64,000 nucleotides of DNA from Spraguea lophii (GCA_001887945.1 LDOQ01000320.1:62001-126000), one strand, 5' to 3'. Counted from the first letter of the stretch, positions 40,050 to 51,800 are shown. Numbers and translations: made by a program. The notes: generated by a model not told the origin, from the sequence alone.

Positions 40050-41858
40050 TTATTTATATTTTTTATATAAAACAACATAACCTACACCTATGCTTATCAA
40101 TGTAACGATCACCATTTTATAATTACTTACTAACTTATTTATTACATATAAAATAAATATAAGATTTTTAAATATTATTTCTATCGTAGTAATAATATAT
40201 TTATAAATATTTCTTAAACCATCATAGATTATAAGCCTTATAATTTCTATTATCATCAATAGAATAATTCTTAATATCATAAATATTACAACAAGATAAC
40301 TATTACTTTCATTTTCATATACTTTTTTTATACATTCTATACTTCTATAGAAATCTCTGTTACATCCTATTCCTAAGCTATACAAGTAATATAGATTGTA
40401 ATAAGATTCTGTAATATTAGAAAGTGCACCAGAGAGATAGTAACCGTATGCAATCTCTTTATTTTTCTTGTTATATTCTCTATTATACTCTTTATTATAG
40501 TTTCTGTTATCATCTTTATATTCTCTACCATTTTTACAATCTTTATTATTTATTTCGTTTCTGTTGGCATAATAAATATCTCCTAGCATATTTATAAGAG
40601 AATTATCCCCCACACTTACAAGTGTTTTCAAATAGTATATCAACAATTTATTATAATCAATAATAATGCTATCTATTACTTTATTCTGTATTATATATAT
40701 AATATTTTTCATAGACACTATATCTCCTGCCTCACTATTAAGTATCAATAAATTTACAGCCGTATAATAATCTTTATCCATATATTTAAGAAATGCCTTA
40801 TTTTCTATTTCTCTTATACTCTTACTATACGTACTAACCAATACATAATGATGAATAGCCTGTCTGTAAGATTTATTTTTATAATGATGTTCTGCCAATT
40901 CATAAATAGCAGGAAGATATTTTTTTTGTGCTGCTATTTTTAAATATCGTATACCCATATTTTGATACGGAAGAATCTTTTGATAGAAATTATACAAATT
41001 ATACAATGCATCTACAGATCCATGTGATATTGCTTTCTCGTAATAAGATTTTGCACTATTCATATCTCCCTTAGTTTCATATATTTTACCAATACCATTA
41101 TAAGAAATAGGATCATCAAGCGATGCACCCAATCTATAATAATGCATAGATAAATTTATATTTTTATTATCTTTTTTATTCTTAAGTGCACCATAAAAAT
41201 ATATATCTCCCAAAATACCATACGCTCTACCATCCTGCTTACTCTTTAACCATTCTATCACCATATCATCTATTTCTACATCCCGTTTTTCTATTATATT
41301 TAATATTTTATCTTTTCTCTCTCCCGCACGTATTAACATTTTTATATCTACTTCAGAATACACACTAAAATCTTTCTTAGGCTTAAAATTCCATCTATCA
41401 TTCTTAAATTCTAAATATATCCTATTACACACCCTCCTGCAAATATTAGATAATTCCATATCAGATGTAATACCACCAATACCATAATATAAATTGTTTA
41501 TAAGAATAAGATCAGATAATTCACCAGTATCTATATTATTATAAACAGAATGATCATATAATTTATTACCAATAGTCGTAGTCTTATTATTATTAATAGT
41601 ATTATTTTCAGTGGTATGGTCAGTAATAGTATGATCAGTGGTATCATTTATGTTACCTTTATTATTGTTATCATTACTACTTTTATTATCACTATTACTA
41701 TCACTCTTAACATTATTATTATTATATTCTCTATTTACTAATAAAAGATATATATCATGTTTATCATATAATATCTTATTTGTTATATATTCATATACAT
41801 ATTTATTCGTAGGTATATATTCTTTAGAATACATAAATAAAAAATACAATATAAACAT
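40050..41858 (-). CDS. Sel1-repeat ER membrane protein, HRD3/SEL1L-like
   Basis: A 602-aa protein with a hydrophobic N-terminal leader (FILYFLFMYS), Sel1-type helical repeats and a membrane anchor near the C-terminus. Repeat units include MHYYRLGASLDDPISYNGIG, AKSYYEKAISHGSVDALYNL, IRYLKIAAQKKYLPAIYELA, AIHHYVLVST and YGYYLSGALSN with LYSLGIGC (about residues 235-510). Hydrophobic segments lie near 515-545 and 575-597. This order (signal, Sel1 repeats in the ER lumen, C-terminal anchor) is that of HRD3/SEL1L, the partner of HRD1 in ER-associated degradation. Asn/Asp-rich insertions occur near 50-95 and 440-465. CCCTTATG marks the start. Another Sel1 protein cannot be excluded. Confidence 0.78.
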   Translation of the reverse strand: MFILYFLFMYSKEYIPTNKYVYEYITNKILYDKHDIYLLLVNREYNNNNVKSDSNSDNKSSNDNNNKGNINDTTDHTITDHTTENNTINNNKTTTIGNKLYDHSVYNNIDTGELSDLILINNLYYGIGGITSDMELSNICRRVCNRIYLEFKNDRWNFKPKKDFSVYSEVDIKMLIRAGERKDKILNIIEKRDVEIDDMVIEWLKSKQDGRAYGILGDIYFYGALKNKKDNKNINLSMHYYRLGASLDDPISYNGIGKIYETKGDMNSAKSYYEKAISHGSVDALYNLYNFYQKILPYQNMGIRYLKIAAQKKYLPAIYELAEHHYKNKSYRQAIHHYVLVSTYSKSIREIENKAFLKYMDKDYYTAVNLLILNSEAGDIVSMKNIIYIIQNKVIDSIIIDYNKLLIYYLKTLVSVGDNSLINMLGDIYYANRNEINNKDCKNGREYKDDNRNYNKEYNREYNKKNKEIAYGYYLSGALSNITESYYNLYYLYSLGIGCNRDFYRSIECIKKVYENESNSYLVVIFMILRIILLMIIEIIRLIIYDGLRNIYKYIITTIEIIFKNLIFILYVINKLVSNYKMVIVTLISIGVGYVVLYKKYK

Positions 41859-41860
41859 AA

Positions 41861-41863
41861 GGG
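41861..41863 (-). promoter_or_regulatory. CCC start-site signal of HRD3-like gene
   Basis: Gene strand reads CCCTT ATG. Confidence 0.75.
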
Positions 41864-42124
41864 TAAATAAATTTTAATTATAATAAATAAACAATAATCA
41901 TAATGATATAATAATAGTGATAAAGAGATAATAAAGGGATAATGACAGGGAGATAGAAGATAATAGTAATAATATCTTAGTATTGATATAAAAATATTAT
42001 TAAATATATTACATATATTTATTATTATTTTAATTATATTAATTTATGATAGAAATATTCTCTGTAGATTTCTATTATCTTTATCTTATATTTTATAATG
42101 TTTATATTCTGTAATTGTAATTAT

Positions 42125-42172
42125 ACTTATACTCTATTATACTTATATTCTATTATACTTATATTCTATTAT
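42125..42172. repeat. 16-bp tandem repeat, three units
   Basis: ACTTATACTCTATTAT followed by two identical ACTTATATTCTATTAT units, 19 bp beyond the VPS13 stop codon. A typical slippage-prone minisatellite. Confidence 0.85.
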
Positions 42173-42190
42173 ACCTATTATACTTTATGA

Positions 42191-45100
42191 TTATTTCTTA
42201 AGTATATGTTTTATTCTTTCTATAAATTCTTTATTAACTAATACTATATGTCTTCCTATGACTATACCTTCTTCTGTGATATTAAAATCTGTTATATTTC
42301 CCATACTGTATATATTTATAAGAAATAGTTTATTATCTACTATTAATATTTGTATTCTTTGATCTTCTAATATTCCTATATCACTATCATTAAATGTTGT
42401 AAAACCTTCTTTATCTTTTAAAATATTAAAAATATAATATCCTATGGATTGATTAGTGTTATAAGATAAATATAATGATAGAGGGGATGGTGGTGGTTTA
42501 GTATCTGATAATTTATATTCTTTTATATTATTATTCTTATTAATAATGCTGTTAGTAGTACTATTATTAGAAGTAATATAGGTAGTACTATTGTTATTAG
42601 GTGTAATATTGGTAATACTATTGCTATTGTTATTAGTGTTATATTCCTTGTGCTCGTTATTGTATCTCCTATCATCATATCCGTCATATCCATCGTATAG
42701 ACCATATTCATTATTATCGTTTTTGATTGTTACTATTTTGCCTTCGATTTTAATACATGTTATACCTCTTGGATATTCTACTCGTTCTATTTTCTCTTCT
42801 ACCACATCTTTTACTGCTTCTGTTATTTTTGTTGAAAATCCTACTATTCCTACTATCGGTTTAGCGATTACTCCTGCTATTCCTTTTCCTATTCCTTTGA
42901 AAAATCCTTTAACTCCTTTCTTTGCTCCATCTACTGGTTTTTTTATTAATCCTGTTAATCCATCAACTATATCACTTATAGGATTATATGTATCACTTTC
43001 TATATTTATTAATAAATATTTATCATTATGGTATGGTATGCATATTCTTTGTTCTGTTTTTTCAAATGTTGCTAACTGTATAACAGAACCTATACTCTTA
43101 AACATTTTTAACATCGTATTATTTACACCAGCTACTGTATTTTTTATAAATGATTTGGATCCTTTTAATATTCCTGTGGTTATCTTTTGTGGATCATTAC
43201 TAACAAATCCTAAATATGGTTCATAGAAAAAATCATGGATTCCTAAACTGAAACTATCAATAAGATTACCTATATTTCCTAGGAAATCTAATGATGCTAT
43301 AATATTTATCATTTGAATAAGTAATTGGGATTTATATTCTGTAAAAATAATATTTTGTAAAGATTTCATATCTACGTCTACGTCTATAAGAATTATGGTA
43401 TTAAATCTTAAATTTAAATTTGAAATATTTTTAAGAATAAGAGATAATACATTGCTCACCAGTCCTTTCTTTTCACTCTTAATAAAACTAAATCTTAATT
43501 TTACAGGGAATATATGAAAGGTTTTTATATTTATAAAAATATTATTATATTCCATATCCATTTGTTGTAAATACGTGTAAATATCTATCTGTTGTTCTAT
43601 TTCATCTAAATTAAAAAATATTAATATTCTCTTAGCAATATCTTCTTCAATCATCAATGTAAATTCTTGGACAAGAAATACAAAATATTTTATCTTTAGA
43701 GGTTTAAATGAATTAATCTCAAAATTACATTGTAAAAAATGTAAATCTCTGTTTTTCTTAGCATTTACATAAAGATACGGATTCACTGGATGTAGAATTA
43801 TAGGGAAATTAGATGCATATTCTTGATTATCTATTTGCATACCAACTACAGATAATTTTACCTCAAAACTATCTTCATTTTCAATCTCTTTTTTTATACA
43901 CATTAATTTTACCATTTTAAAATGAGCTGCTAAAAATTCAGTATCATTATTTTTTTCTTTATCGATAAGAGATATACTCAATCTTCTTATTATAATTTCT
44001 CCTAAAAATAATATATTATCTCTTTTATTCTCTATCTCTGTCTTACTATCCATTACCTCTATTATTTCTCTATTATTAATTATAACACTACTTATTTTCA
44101 CGCTACCATCCTTCTTAACCCCATTAGCTTTATGTTTTATTTTCTTATTTCCTATACTAAAATCTAAGAATAAATTATCATCTAGAATATCAAAAGTATA
44201 ATAATACGATGATAATGGTGCTACGATATGCTTATTTTTAACATTATGTTGATTAAACCTTATTTCATTATCCATCATATTTTTAATAAGAATAGGCCAT
44301 TTACTTTCTTCTACAATGGTAAAAGTACGTTGTTTAGATCTTATAATTATATTGACAGAAAATAAATGTCTTTTATCCTTGATTATCAAATAAAAATATT
44401 TCTTACCTATTGTTTTAGTGGGAATGAAAAACTTATTGTATCTTTTAGTAGAATTAATATCTATTCCCGTCATATTTGATACCTGACCCTCTATTTCTGA
44501 TATCTGACTGTTATTCTCATAATAATTTTCTGTATTATCTTCAATAATCCTATCTTCATCACCATTCAAACATTCATTGTTATTTTTATCCTTATTTTCT
44601 TCATAAAGAACATAGAATCCTTCATTCTTACCTATACTCAATTCCTTTCTCTCGTTAACTCCAAATACTAATGTACAATCATCTACTTTTATTCCCAGCT
44701 TATACTTAGTATTATTTATTAAAAAATTAGCATATTCTATTTTAACTACAAAAGTATTTTTTATCTTTTTTATATCTACTAAAATATTCAAAAATGATAA
44801 ATTACCAGTATTTTTTAAATTGTTATTTTTCTCGTAATCATTTATAATATTATCATTATTACTTTTATCCCGATTCTCAATTTCTTTATGTTTATTTTTA
44901 TAACTCTTTTTTCTTTTCACTTTTATTACCTGTGTTTGTGACATAGAAAATATTATTTCTTTTGATTCTTCATATCCTTCTATTTTTATAGCATTACAAT
45001 AATATTCTAAACTACATTCTGTTATACCAGGTAATAATATTCTATCTATGTATATACTCTCTTTTAGATTGTTTATAAAAATAAATTCTTTATAAATAAT

Positions 45101-48100
45101 ATACACCAATTGATTTATATTTATATTTGATATTATACTGTTATTAATCTTTATATTTTTCAAAGATAGTTTATATTCATCAAATAAATTATATGATATA
45201 TTTTCTATTTTTTTATCAACAATGGATAGATGGATTTTATTTATCTTATCATTTTTTATAAAATTATTATTTATCTTATCATTCTTTATTTCATCATTTT
45301 TGATAGAATTATTATTTATCTCAATATTCCTTATAAAATTATTATCTGATTGATTATCATTTAAATCTATATCATTAGCTGCAGAAAACATATGGTCATT
45401 ATCTAAATTATAATATTCAATACTTTCATTCTTTCTCACATTTATAGTATCTATACATTTACCTTTATCATAAATATCAATTTCTATATTTGATAGACTA
45501 TGATTTTTAAACACTGTTTTTGAATATATTATTATATAATAAACTAAATATCCTTTTACATTCTTTACAAATGATTCTACGCTTAATCTTATAAATTCTT
45601 TGTTATAAATATTTCTATTACATTTATCATTATCATCTCTAAATGCTATAAAACAACCTTCTTTTATTTTTGCTTCGTAATTTACTTCCGGTGCTAATGT
45701 TACTACTCTATGTATATCAAATGTATCTATACTCAGTTTATACCCTCTGGGTTTTATCCTCATATTATTATATAATCTATTTAATTCTACAGAAGCTGTA
45801 TTTTTCTTAGATACACTTAAAATACCTTTATAATTACTAATATCCACATCATTGTCTCCTATATAACATTCTATATCTATATTAGATGTATTATTTATAA
45901 CTATATTTTTATATATCTTTATCTTTCGATTAAAATTATCTAAAGATATATTTAAAAATAGATATTTAGAATAATCATCTATAACAGAAGAATATGATGA
46001 TCTAAGATCAAATATAAAATTATTATCTTTTATGTTAATATTACTTTCATTCTTATAAAATATATTTCTATTAAACAAAGCTTGGGAATGTGGTAATACC
46101 AAATTATCATGTAATTTTTTCTTAGTATCATTATCTATCTCAATATTCTTATTAATTTCATCATCACTATCTTTTTTGTTATTATTTACTATAATGTTAT
46201 TATCATTATCTATTTTTACAGTCTTATCTTCTGAATCTTTACTATTTTTATATTTTCTTGTTAAACTATCATCTATCACTCTTATAAATTCATTCGTAGT
46301 ATTTTCTATTATAAAATCACGTGTAGATTTATTAATATTACTTATAACCTTTATCAATTCTTGTGTTAATACTATTCTAATAGGATTATCTACCTTAAAC
46401 ACCAATTTCGGCTTCTGATCATTATAATTATCTTTTTTATTATCATTGCTATAACATTCCATATCTTTAATACTGTTACAACCATAATCTTTATATGTAT
46501 ATTCTTTATCATCTGCTATAGCAGTGGTATATAATATTATACATACTTTATCACCAAATAATATATAATCCAATAACATAGCATCATAATAATATATATT
46601 TATTACCACAGTACCGTTTACAGGATTACTTATAAATTTTAATGTTGTAAATTCTATTTTAAACAAAGGTAAATCATTATCTTTATGTAAAAATACCTCT
46701 AACCAATCATTCTCCAATACAAATACATTCTGTTTATCTATTCCAAATTTAAACCCATTACCATTTAAACCTTTTATATCATCGCTAGCGTAATTAATAT
46801 ATTCATTATAATTATTTATTGCATCTTTTACATAATTTATATAAAACATTATTTCATTTATATTCTCTGTAACTATAATAGTATTATTTACAGAAATCAA
46901 TATACTAGTTGTCATAGGCTCACTTAATATTTTTATCTTAATATCCGTAGTTATTAATCTATCATTACTCTCAAATGTTATTATATTATTTTTTATTACA
47001 AGATTGTTTATCTTAACACCATAGTTATCTATATCATTAATATCTTCTATATTGTCAGTTTTAATATTATTATCTTTAATATTATTGTTATTATAGTTAT
47101 CTAGATTGTTAATTAATTTATTATTATTACATTTATATAATGTGTATTCTATATTATTTATTATTACATATACATCTGTCTTCATATTACATCCATATAT
47201 TCTTAGATCTATGTTTATTATATCATTCTTTAACAATAATATACATTCTAATGGTATAGAACATATTAGATTATCTATTTCTATGGTTAACATAAAACCT
47301 ATAAATGTTTTCATAAAATATATATTATGTTTACCTATTATATATGCTATACCATTATTATATTCTGCAATATTAGATATTTTAATATTTAATATATCTA
47401 TATTACCTTCTACTCCTTCTAACATATATTCATAACCATTATAATTATCTATCATCTCTTTATTAAAATCACATCTAACATTCTTTAACTTACATAATGT
47501 TAATAACGTTTTACATTCTAAAGCTAGTAGATTATAATATATTACATTACCGCTAATATTTAATATTATTTCTAAATCTTTTATATTCTCTAATGATATA
47601 TTTTTATTATTATCTTCTATGTTATTCTCTAATGATATACTATTGTTATTATCATCTAATGATATATCGTTATCTTCTATGTTATTATTTATTGATATAC
47701 TATTATTATTATCATCTATTGATATATTATCTTTATCTTTATTGTTCTCATAAATGATATCTTCATCTAATAATTTATTTATTATTAAATTTATAATATC
47801 TAGAAGATATAATATAAATATTATAATACTATTATATTCTAATTTATCTCTTATTCTACCATCTACGTCTATATTACCATTTAATATTCTATTCTTCTTA
47901 TTAATATCTATTTTTATTTCTATATCATTAATATTACCATTCACTTTAATATCTATATTCTTAGTATTCTTTAAAAACATATTACCAGATATATTCAATA
48001 TTATAATACTGTTATATATGACATTAAAATTATTTACTTCTATTACAAAGTTGCTAATAGGAATAGATATGTTACCTTTATTATTTATGTTAGTATATAT

Positions 48101-50524
48101 ATTATCGTTATTATTTATATTAGTATATATATTATCATTATTATTTATATTGGTATTATTTTTTATAATACTCTTATCTTTATTATTAATATCATTACCA
48201 TATTTATACTCTTTATTATTATCATCTCTTTCTTTATACTCATTATCATTATTATTATTTTCTATAATATTCTCATCCTTATCACGATCTATAGGTAACC
48301 ATTTTATTTCTCTAAAAAAGTTTAATAAAGATTCTATTGTATAAAATAATTGTTCATCCTTAATTATTCCTATTCTTTCTATTTTGATTATATTCTTTAT
48401 ATCATTCATAATATTTTGATTATCATTATTATTATTTTCTAATATACTTAATTCGTACACATTTATATTCTTACTTTTAATATCTATTTTATTATTTTTT
48501 ATAATAAAATTAATCTTATATTTAAAATCCTTATATTGTCCTTTATAATATTTATCTTTGTATTTACTATATATTCTACCATTCATATTATCAGTATTAA
48601 TAGTATTTATATTATTATTCATATTATCATTTACTGTATTGAGATTATATTTTATATAATATTTACTTTTAAGTATTTTATTCCTATTACACAACTTTAT
48701 CTCATTGATTTTACATAATAAATTATTTTCTATAATTTTTATATTTATATTCTTCCCGGATGATTTATATAATGATTGTATATTATCTATCTTTAGATTA
48801 TATTTATAATCATTTATTCTTATTCTAATATCCTTATTATCCTTGATCATTTCTATATCATTTATTAACATAATATTATTTTTATATCTTATTTTAATAT
48901 ATTCTATGGTACTATAATATCTATGATTGTTAGTGGTAATAGTAGTATGATTGTTATTGGTTATGTCAGTAGTATCATTATTATTACTACTCATATTATT
49001 ATTCATATTGTCAGTATCATTATTATTACTTATACTCTTATTATCTATATTATCATCCATATTATTGTTATCTACATCCTCTATAATATTCTTATCATTA
49101 CTATTATTAATTATCCTTCTATTATACTTTCCATGTCTCATAAAAATATTACACTCTTCTAAGCATAAGCATAAATATCTATTTATTTTTTTAATATCTT
49201 TTTTTCTTAAACAAACAAACAAAGTTGAAAAAGACATACCATATAAGGGAATTTCTAAACTATAAATACCAGCAGTAATAACATTATAATAATGTTTTAA
49301 TATCTTCAGCCAACTATCTATATCTCTATGATCAGTATTTATATTAGTTGTAGTATTATTTATATTAGATGTTGTATTATCTATTGTAATATTATTATTA
49401 CCATCAGTATTATCAGTTGTAGCATCATTACCATATAATCTACCATCAGTATTATTATTACCATATAACCTATTATCAGTATTATCAATATATCCTCTAT
49501 TGTACTCTCTATCATAATTGATATATAATGATCTAATATCTATAATCTTTATATTTTTATTATCTTTCAGTATAAAAGATTCTATGTTTAACTCTAATAT
49601 ATTATTTATACTTATAATACCATTGGTAATATCTAACCTATATTCTATATCATATTCTTTTAGTAATGTAAATGATAATAATTTTATATCCAATAATATT
49701 TTATCATTAATATTGATATTATTATTTGTGATGTTATTATCACTACTTTTATTATCATTATTATTATCATGAGTATATTCATTTATTAATTTTATTATCC
49801 TTTTTATCTTTACATTATCTATCATTATTCCTATCTCTTCTGTTTCTATTATTATATACTCTCTATCCTTTATTCTTAATGTAGTAGGTAATAGAATATA
49901 TTTATATCTTCCTTTATCTTTCATTTCTATACTTATATTAATATTTATATCATTATTATTATTAATAATAGTAATATCATCATTATTAACTTCATGACAA
50001 TTATAATTGTTTATATCTTCTAATCTTATTCTAATCGTATTACAATAATTAACAATGATATCAGATATATTTATATTATATTTATTTATTATTTCTTTAA
50101 TAGTCTTAGATATTAATCTTATAATATTATTATCATTGTTGTTGGTAGTAGTATTATTATTGTTATTAGTAGTATTGTTAGTAGTAATATTATTATCATC
50201 TACATTTATATCCTTATAACTATTAATACTATTCTCTATATCATTATTAATATCTTCATAATCATTATTATTATGTTTATTTATATCAATAGTTATTCCT
50301 TTAGCTATAATATATATTTTTTCATATTCTATATTCTTCCATGGTATATATATTTTTATATCTTCTATTTTTATATTAATTCTATGTTTGTATGTATTTA
50401 TAGGTATGGATTGTAGATTGGTTAAATGTATAGAACCTTCCCATAACTGTATGTTTATATTATCTATAATAAAATATGGTGATATATATTTCTTATAGAA
50501 ATATTCTAAGATAGGATTAACCAT
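42191..50524 (-). CDS. VPS13: VPS13-family bridge-like lipid transfer protein
   Basis: A 2777-aa protein, the largest gene in the window. The N-terminus MVNPILEYFYKKYISPYFII with LWEGSIHLTNLQ (residues 1-38) is the chorein domain. The C-terminal third contains PLSSYYYTF and TIRVEE-like beta segments. A highly conserved VPS13 C-terminal block, DIVDGLTGLIKKPVDGAKK with GVKGFFKGIGKGIAGVIAKP (about residues 2510-2550), precedes a PH-like end. VPS13 proteins form long grooves that carry lipids between membranes at contact sites. Between the conserved parts are many Asn/Asp/Ile-rich runs and in-frame tandem repeats, the extreme case of the low-complexity expansion in this genome. CCC lies five bases upstream of the ATG. 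Confidence 0.93.
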   Translation of the reverse strand: MVNPILEYFYKKYISPYFIIDNINIQLWEGSIHLTNLQSIPINTYKHRINIKIEDIKIYIPWKNIEYEKIYIIAKGITIDINKHNNNDYEDINNDIENSINSYKDINVDDNNITTNNTTNNNNNTTTNNNDNNIIRLISKTIKEIINKYNINISDIIVNYCNTIRIRLEDINNYNCHEVNNDDITIINNNNDININISIEMKDKGRYKYILLPTTLRIKDREYIIIETEEIGIMIDNVKIKRIIKLINEYTHDNNNDNKSSDNNITNNNININDKILLDIKLLSFTLLKEYDIEYRLDITNGIISINNILELNIESFILKDNKNIKIIDIRSLYINYDREYNRGYIDNTDNRLYGNNNTDGRLYGNDATTDNTDGNNNITIDNTTSNINNTTTNINTDHRDIDSWLKILKHYYNVITAGIYSLEIPLYGMSFSTLFVCLRKKDIKKINRYLCLCLEECNIFMRHGKYNRRIINNSNDKNIIEDVDNNNMDDNIDNKSISNNNDTDNMNNNMSSNNNDTTDITNNNHTTITTNNHRYYSTIEYIKIRYKNNIMLINDIEMIKDNKDIRIRINDYKYNLKIDNIQSLYKSSGKNINIKIIENNLLCKINEIKLCNRNKILKSKYYIKYNLNTVNDNMNNNINTINTDNMNGRIYSKYKDKYYKGQYKDFKYKINFIIKNNKIDIKSKNINVYELSILENNNNDNQNIMNDIKNIIKIERIGIIKDEQLFYTIESLLNFFREIKWLPIDRDKDENIIENNNNDNEYKERDDNNKEYKYGNDINNKDKSIIKNNTNINNNDNIYTNINNNDNIYTNINNKGNISIPISNFVIEVNNFNVIYNSIIILNISGNMFLKNTKNIDIKVNGNINDIEIKIDINKKNRILNGNIDVDGRIRDKLEYNSIIIFILYLLDIINLIINKLLDEDIIYENNKDKDNISIDDNNNSISINNNIEDNDISLDDNNNSISLENNIEDNNKNISLENIKDLEIILNISGNVIYYNLLALECKTLLTLCKLKNVRCDFNKEMIDNYNGYEYMLEGVEGNIDILNIKISNIAEYNNGIAYIIGKHNIYFMKTFIGFMLTIEIDNLICSIPLECILLLKNDIINIDLRIYGCNMKTDVYVIINNIEYTLYKCNNNKLINNLDNYNNNNIKDNNIKTDNIEDINDIDNYGVKINNLVIKNNIITFESNDRLITTDIKIKILSEPMTTSILISVNNTIIVTENINEIMFYINYVKDAINNYNEYINYASDDIKGLNGNGFKFGIDKQNVFVLENDWLEVFLHKDNDLPLFKIEFTTLKFISNPVNGTVVINIYYYDAMLLDYILFGDKVCIILYTTAIADDKEYTYKDYGCNSIKDMECYSNDNKKDNYNDQKPKLVFKVDNPIRIVLTQELIKVISNINKSTRDFIIENTTNEFIRVIDDSLTRKYKNSKDSEDKTVKIDNDNNIIVNNNKKDSDDEINKNIEIDNDTKKKLHDNLVLPHSQALFNRNIFYKNESNINIKDNNFIFDLRSSYSSVIDDYSKYLFLNISLDNFNRKIKIYKNIVINNTSNIDIECYIGDNDVDISNYKGILSVSKKNTASVELNRLYNNMRIKPRGYKLSIDTFDIHRVVTLAPEVNYEAKIKEGCFIAFRDDNDKCNRNIYNKEFIRLSVESFVKNVKGYLVYYIIIYSKTVFKNHSLSNIEIDIYDKGKCIDTINVRKNESIEYYNLDNDHMFSAANDIDLNDNQSDNNFIRNIEINNNSIKNDEIKNDKINNNFIKNDKINKIHLSIVDKKIENISYNLFDEYKLSLKNIKINNSIISNININQLVYIIYKEFIFINNLKESIYIDRILLPGITECSLEYYCNAIKIEGYEESKEIIFSMSQTQVIKVKRKKSYKNKHKEIENRDKSNNDNIINDYEKNNNLKNTGNLSFLNILVDIKKIKNTFVVKIEYANFLINNTKYKLGIKVDDCTLVFGVNERKELSIGKNEGFYVLYEENKDKNNNECLNGDEDRIIEDNTENYYENNSQISEIEGQVSNMTGIDINSTKRYNKFFIPTKTIGKKYFYLIIKDKRHLFSVNIIIRSKQRTFTIVEESKWPILIKNMMDNEIRFNQHNVKNKHIVAPLSSYYYTFDILDDNLFLDFSIGNKKIKHKANGVKKDGSVKISSVIINNREIIEVMDSKTEIENKRDNILFLGEIIIRRLSISLIDKEKNNDTEFLAAHFKMVKLMCIKKEIENEDSFEVKLSVVGMQIDNQEYASNFPIILHPVNPYLYVNAKKNRDLHFLQCNFEINSFKPLKIKYFVFLVQEFTLMIEEDIAKRILIFFNLDEIEQQIDIYTYLQQMDMEYNNIFINIKTFHIFPVKLRFSFIKSEKKGLVSNVLSLILKNISNLNLRFNTIILIDVDVDMKSLQNIIFTEYKSQLLIQMINIIASLDFLGNIGNLIDSFSLGIHDFFYEPYLGFVSNDPQKITTGILKGSKSFIKNTVAGVNNTMLKMFKSIGSVIQLATFEKTEQRICIPYHNDKYLLINIESDTYNPISDIVDGLTGLIKKPVDGAKKGVKGFFKGIGKGIAGVIAKPIVGIVGFSTKITEAVKDVVEEKIERVEYPRGITCIKIEGKIVTIKNDNNEYGLYDGYDGYDDRRYNNEHKEYNTNNNSNSITNITPNNNSTTYITSNNSTTNSIINKNNNIKEYKLSDTKPPPSPLSLYLSYNTNQSIGYYIFNILKDKEGFTTFNDSDIGILEDQRIQILIVDNKLFLINIYSMGNITDFNITEEGIVIGRHIVLVNKEFIERIKHILKK
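47595..47745 (-). repeat. Intragenic repeat in VPS13 (SL/SI-x-NNIEDN units)
   Basis: Repeated codons for DDNNNSIS and NNIEDNN alternate over about 150 bp in a low-complexity loop and stay in frame. Confidence 0.75.
48085..48155 (-). repeat. 33-bp tandem repeat in VPS13
   Basis: Two and a half units encoding NINNNDNIYT. The DNA units are nearly identical, so the expansion is recent. Confidence 0.8.
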
Positions 50525-50850
50525 TATAAGGGTAATAAATGAATTTTAATTATTAAGTGATATTATAATATACTATAGATGTATGATTGATATTAATACT
50601 ATTATATTATGTTATTGATATATGATTGATATTAATATTGATATTATTCTGTGTTATTGATATTGTTATTAATATTATGTTATAATTATATTATAGAAAT
50701 GGAACCCTCTTGAATTAAGAATGAAAATAATAATAAAGAGATAGAAGTTTATGAAGATTAGGATGTAATATAGATTTTTAATGTATTTAACAAATTAATG
50801 TATGTTAGATAAATACTTATTATCAAATGTATTATTTATTTAAAAAGATT
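50525..50850. other. Upstream region of VPS13
   Basis: About 325 bp with the repeated word TGATATTAATA (50588-50680) and otherwise AT-rich sequence. No frame. Confidence 0.4.
50530..50532 (-). promoter_or_regulatory. CCC start-site signal of VPS13
   Basis: Gene strand reads CCCTTATAATG. Confidence 0.7.
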
Positions 50851-51800
50851 ATGGTAAAAAGGCTACTGGGATGGAAACAAAAAATATATTATTAAAAGCT
50901 TTACGAAAGAAATAATAATTGAAAACAAAGACACTTTAAAATATATTATCTTTTATTACGTGTTTAAGAGAAGAAGGTATTAAAAAATGTTATAAACATA
51001 AAATTTATTAAATATTTATGTTTACAATACATTTGAATTGTTATATTTTTATTGTAAGAAGAGATATGTGTTAAGAAACGATATTTGTTTAAAATGATCT
51101 TTTTATGAGTTACATATATCTCTGAGTAAAATTTAGAAATAATTTATAAATTTTTAAAAAAAATAAATTAAAAAAACAATCAAACAAACTGGCTTGAATA
51201 AAAAGATAATTAAGGAAAGAAGAAGTATATATTGACAAATCGCTTTAATCGCCTCAAACCAATTGATAATAAATATCATATAATTGAGATAAACGATCCT
51301 TTGTTACGCAGAGGAGATATAATAAAGATAGAATTATAAAATAAATTGAGTTGTAGGAGGCATATATAGAGAAAATAATGATGTATTCTTTGCAATAACA
51401 AGAAAAGGAATTTCGAGAAATACTAAAAATCATATGTAAGAATGTAAGATCAAAGACAACTATAATTACAGATTATAAAAGAATATGATTGTTTAAAAGA
51501 TTTAGTACATAAATATTTAACATTAAACACAAAAGATTATTTGTTAATTTCAATAATCCTGAAATAAATATTCGAGGAATTGAAAACGAATGGAAAACAC
51601 TTAAAAGATCATTCAAAATCAAGAGAAGCCAATAAATACAAAAACATAAAAAATTTTCTTTATGAATTTTTATCTCTATTTAAATTAGATTAAAGTAATT
51701 TTTCGAGGTTTTTATATTCTCAGAAAATAGAAAGATTTTTTTTTATTCTTCAATCTTTCCTAATAATATATTTCTTTGCTCCCGTCCCAGCCTTTTACCA
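50851..51800 (+). mobile_element. Decayed Merlin-type transposon with imperfect inverted repeats
   Basis: Ends of about 40 bp are inverted and imperfect. The left reads ATGGTAAAAAGGCTACTGGG and runs to about 50894. The right, inverted, reads TGGTAAAAGGCTGGGACGGG and covers 51761-51800. Inside, plus-strand fragments in order include EINDPLLRRGDIIKIE (51285-51335) and the catalytic C-terminal stretch FNNPEINIRGIENEWKTLKR (51556-51620), which matches 'H-T-TIES-W--LKR' of Merlin transposases. Many stops. The terminal sequence differs from the element at 13797, so it is a separate Merlin family. Confidence 0.72.

Larger units (their letters stand above)
41859..42190. other. Spacer between HRD3-like gene and VPS13
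   Basis: About 330 bp, AT-rich, containing the tandem repeat at 42125-42172 just after the VPS13 stop codon. No frame. Confidence 0.4.
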
